Positions 5,495 to 5,571 of a stretch of DNA of 5,571 nt are shown piece by piece (positions within the stretch are counted from its first letter, which is position 1; each line of letters starts with the position of its first letter). The notes under the pieces were generated by a model. The model was not told where the DNA came from, ran no database searches, and saw only the letters and a list, made by a program, of their open reading frames with translations. The stretch covers positions 1 through 5,571 of the forward strand of contig JAUWHQ010000053.1 of the NCBI GenBank assembly GCA_030605805.1, in the 5' to 3' direction. The stretch is from Methanosarcinales archaeon. GTDB lineage: Archaea; Halobacteriota; Methanosarcinia; Methanosarcinales; Methanogasteraceae. A program made the translations under genes and the position numbers.

Positions 5495-5571
5495 ATGAGG
5501 ATCATCGCATTCGTGGGTATGCCGGCGTCAGGCAAATCCAGGGCGGCACAGCTGGCACGCGAGCGTGACAT
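5495..5571 (+). CDS. P-loop kinase-like protein of the archaeal UPF0200 type, N-terminal fragment
   Basis: Only the first 25 codons are in the window: a hydrophobic strand MRIIAFVG, then the P-loop GMPASGKS (8-15) with Lys14 and Ser15 for phosphate and magnesium binding, then an amphipathic helix. The MxIIxFVGMPASGKS start is characteristic of an archaeal family of small nucleoside-monophosphate-kinase-like proteins, usually annotated UPF0200, AAA family ATPase or dephospho-CoA kinase-like. The biochemical role of the family is not settled as far as I know, so I give no gene symbol. Other P-loop kinases cannot be excluded from this fragment. It diverges from the tRNA-Thr gene across the repeat-rich region 5394-5494, and the gene continues past the window end. 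Confidence 0.8.
   Translation, partial: MRIIAFVGMPASGKSRAAQLARERD

Overview
The window looks like euryarchaeal DNA, probably from a methanogen or a close relative; I cannot name a species. The evidence is a tRNA-Thr gene with no encoded CCA end, a cobyric acid synthase of the archaeal CobQ/CbiP type, and a P-loop protein start typical of an archaeal family. TATA-like boxes sit 25-27 bases before several start codons, and bacterial-style -35/-10 boxes are absent.

Layout, left to right. Positions 2-40 hold the last codons of a gene that is probably proA (glutamyl-phosphate reductase). It is followed almost without a gap by proB (glutamate 5-kinase, 49-843), so the two form a proline operon. 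Next on the same strand (846-1610) is the wreck of a moeA gene. It has lost its start codon, a central piece of roughly 110-120 codons and its frame twice, and it has a stop codon six codons before the original end. On the minus strand lies an intact cobQ/cbiP gene (1662-3149), convergent with the moeA remnant. After a 248-base gap with an inverted repeat come two small overlapping plus-strand genes: a shortened nucleotidyltransferase-like protein (3398-3643) and an unidentified 71-residue protein (3627-3842). A minus-strand metal transporter of the cation diffusion facilitator family (3900-5135) follows; it has an extra C-terminal NifX/NifB-type cofactor-binding domain. Then comes a minus-strand tRNA-Thr(CGU) gene (5320-5393), a promoter region with two overlapping inverted repeats, and the first 25 codons of a plus-strand P-loop kinase-like gene (5495 onward).

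The genes do not make up one pathway. ProA/ProB make the proline precursor, CobQ amidates the corrinoid ring, and the transporter moves divalent metal. The most notable items are the unusually legible moeA decay, the transporter-NifX fusion, the small nucleotidyltransferase pair that also seems to carry an internal deletion, and the leaderless-type promoter geometry. I found no CRISPR array, insertion sequence or clearly new multi-gene system.
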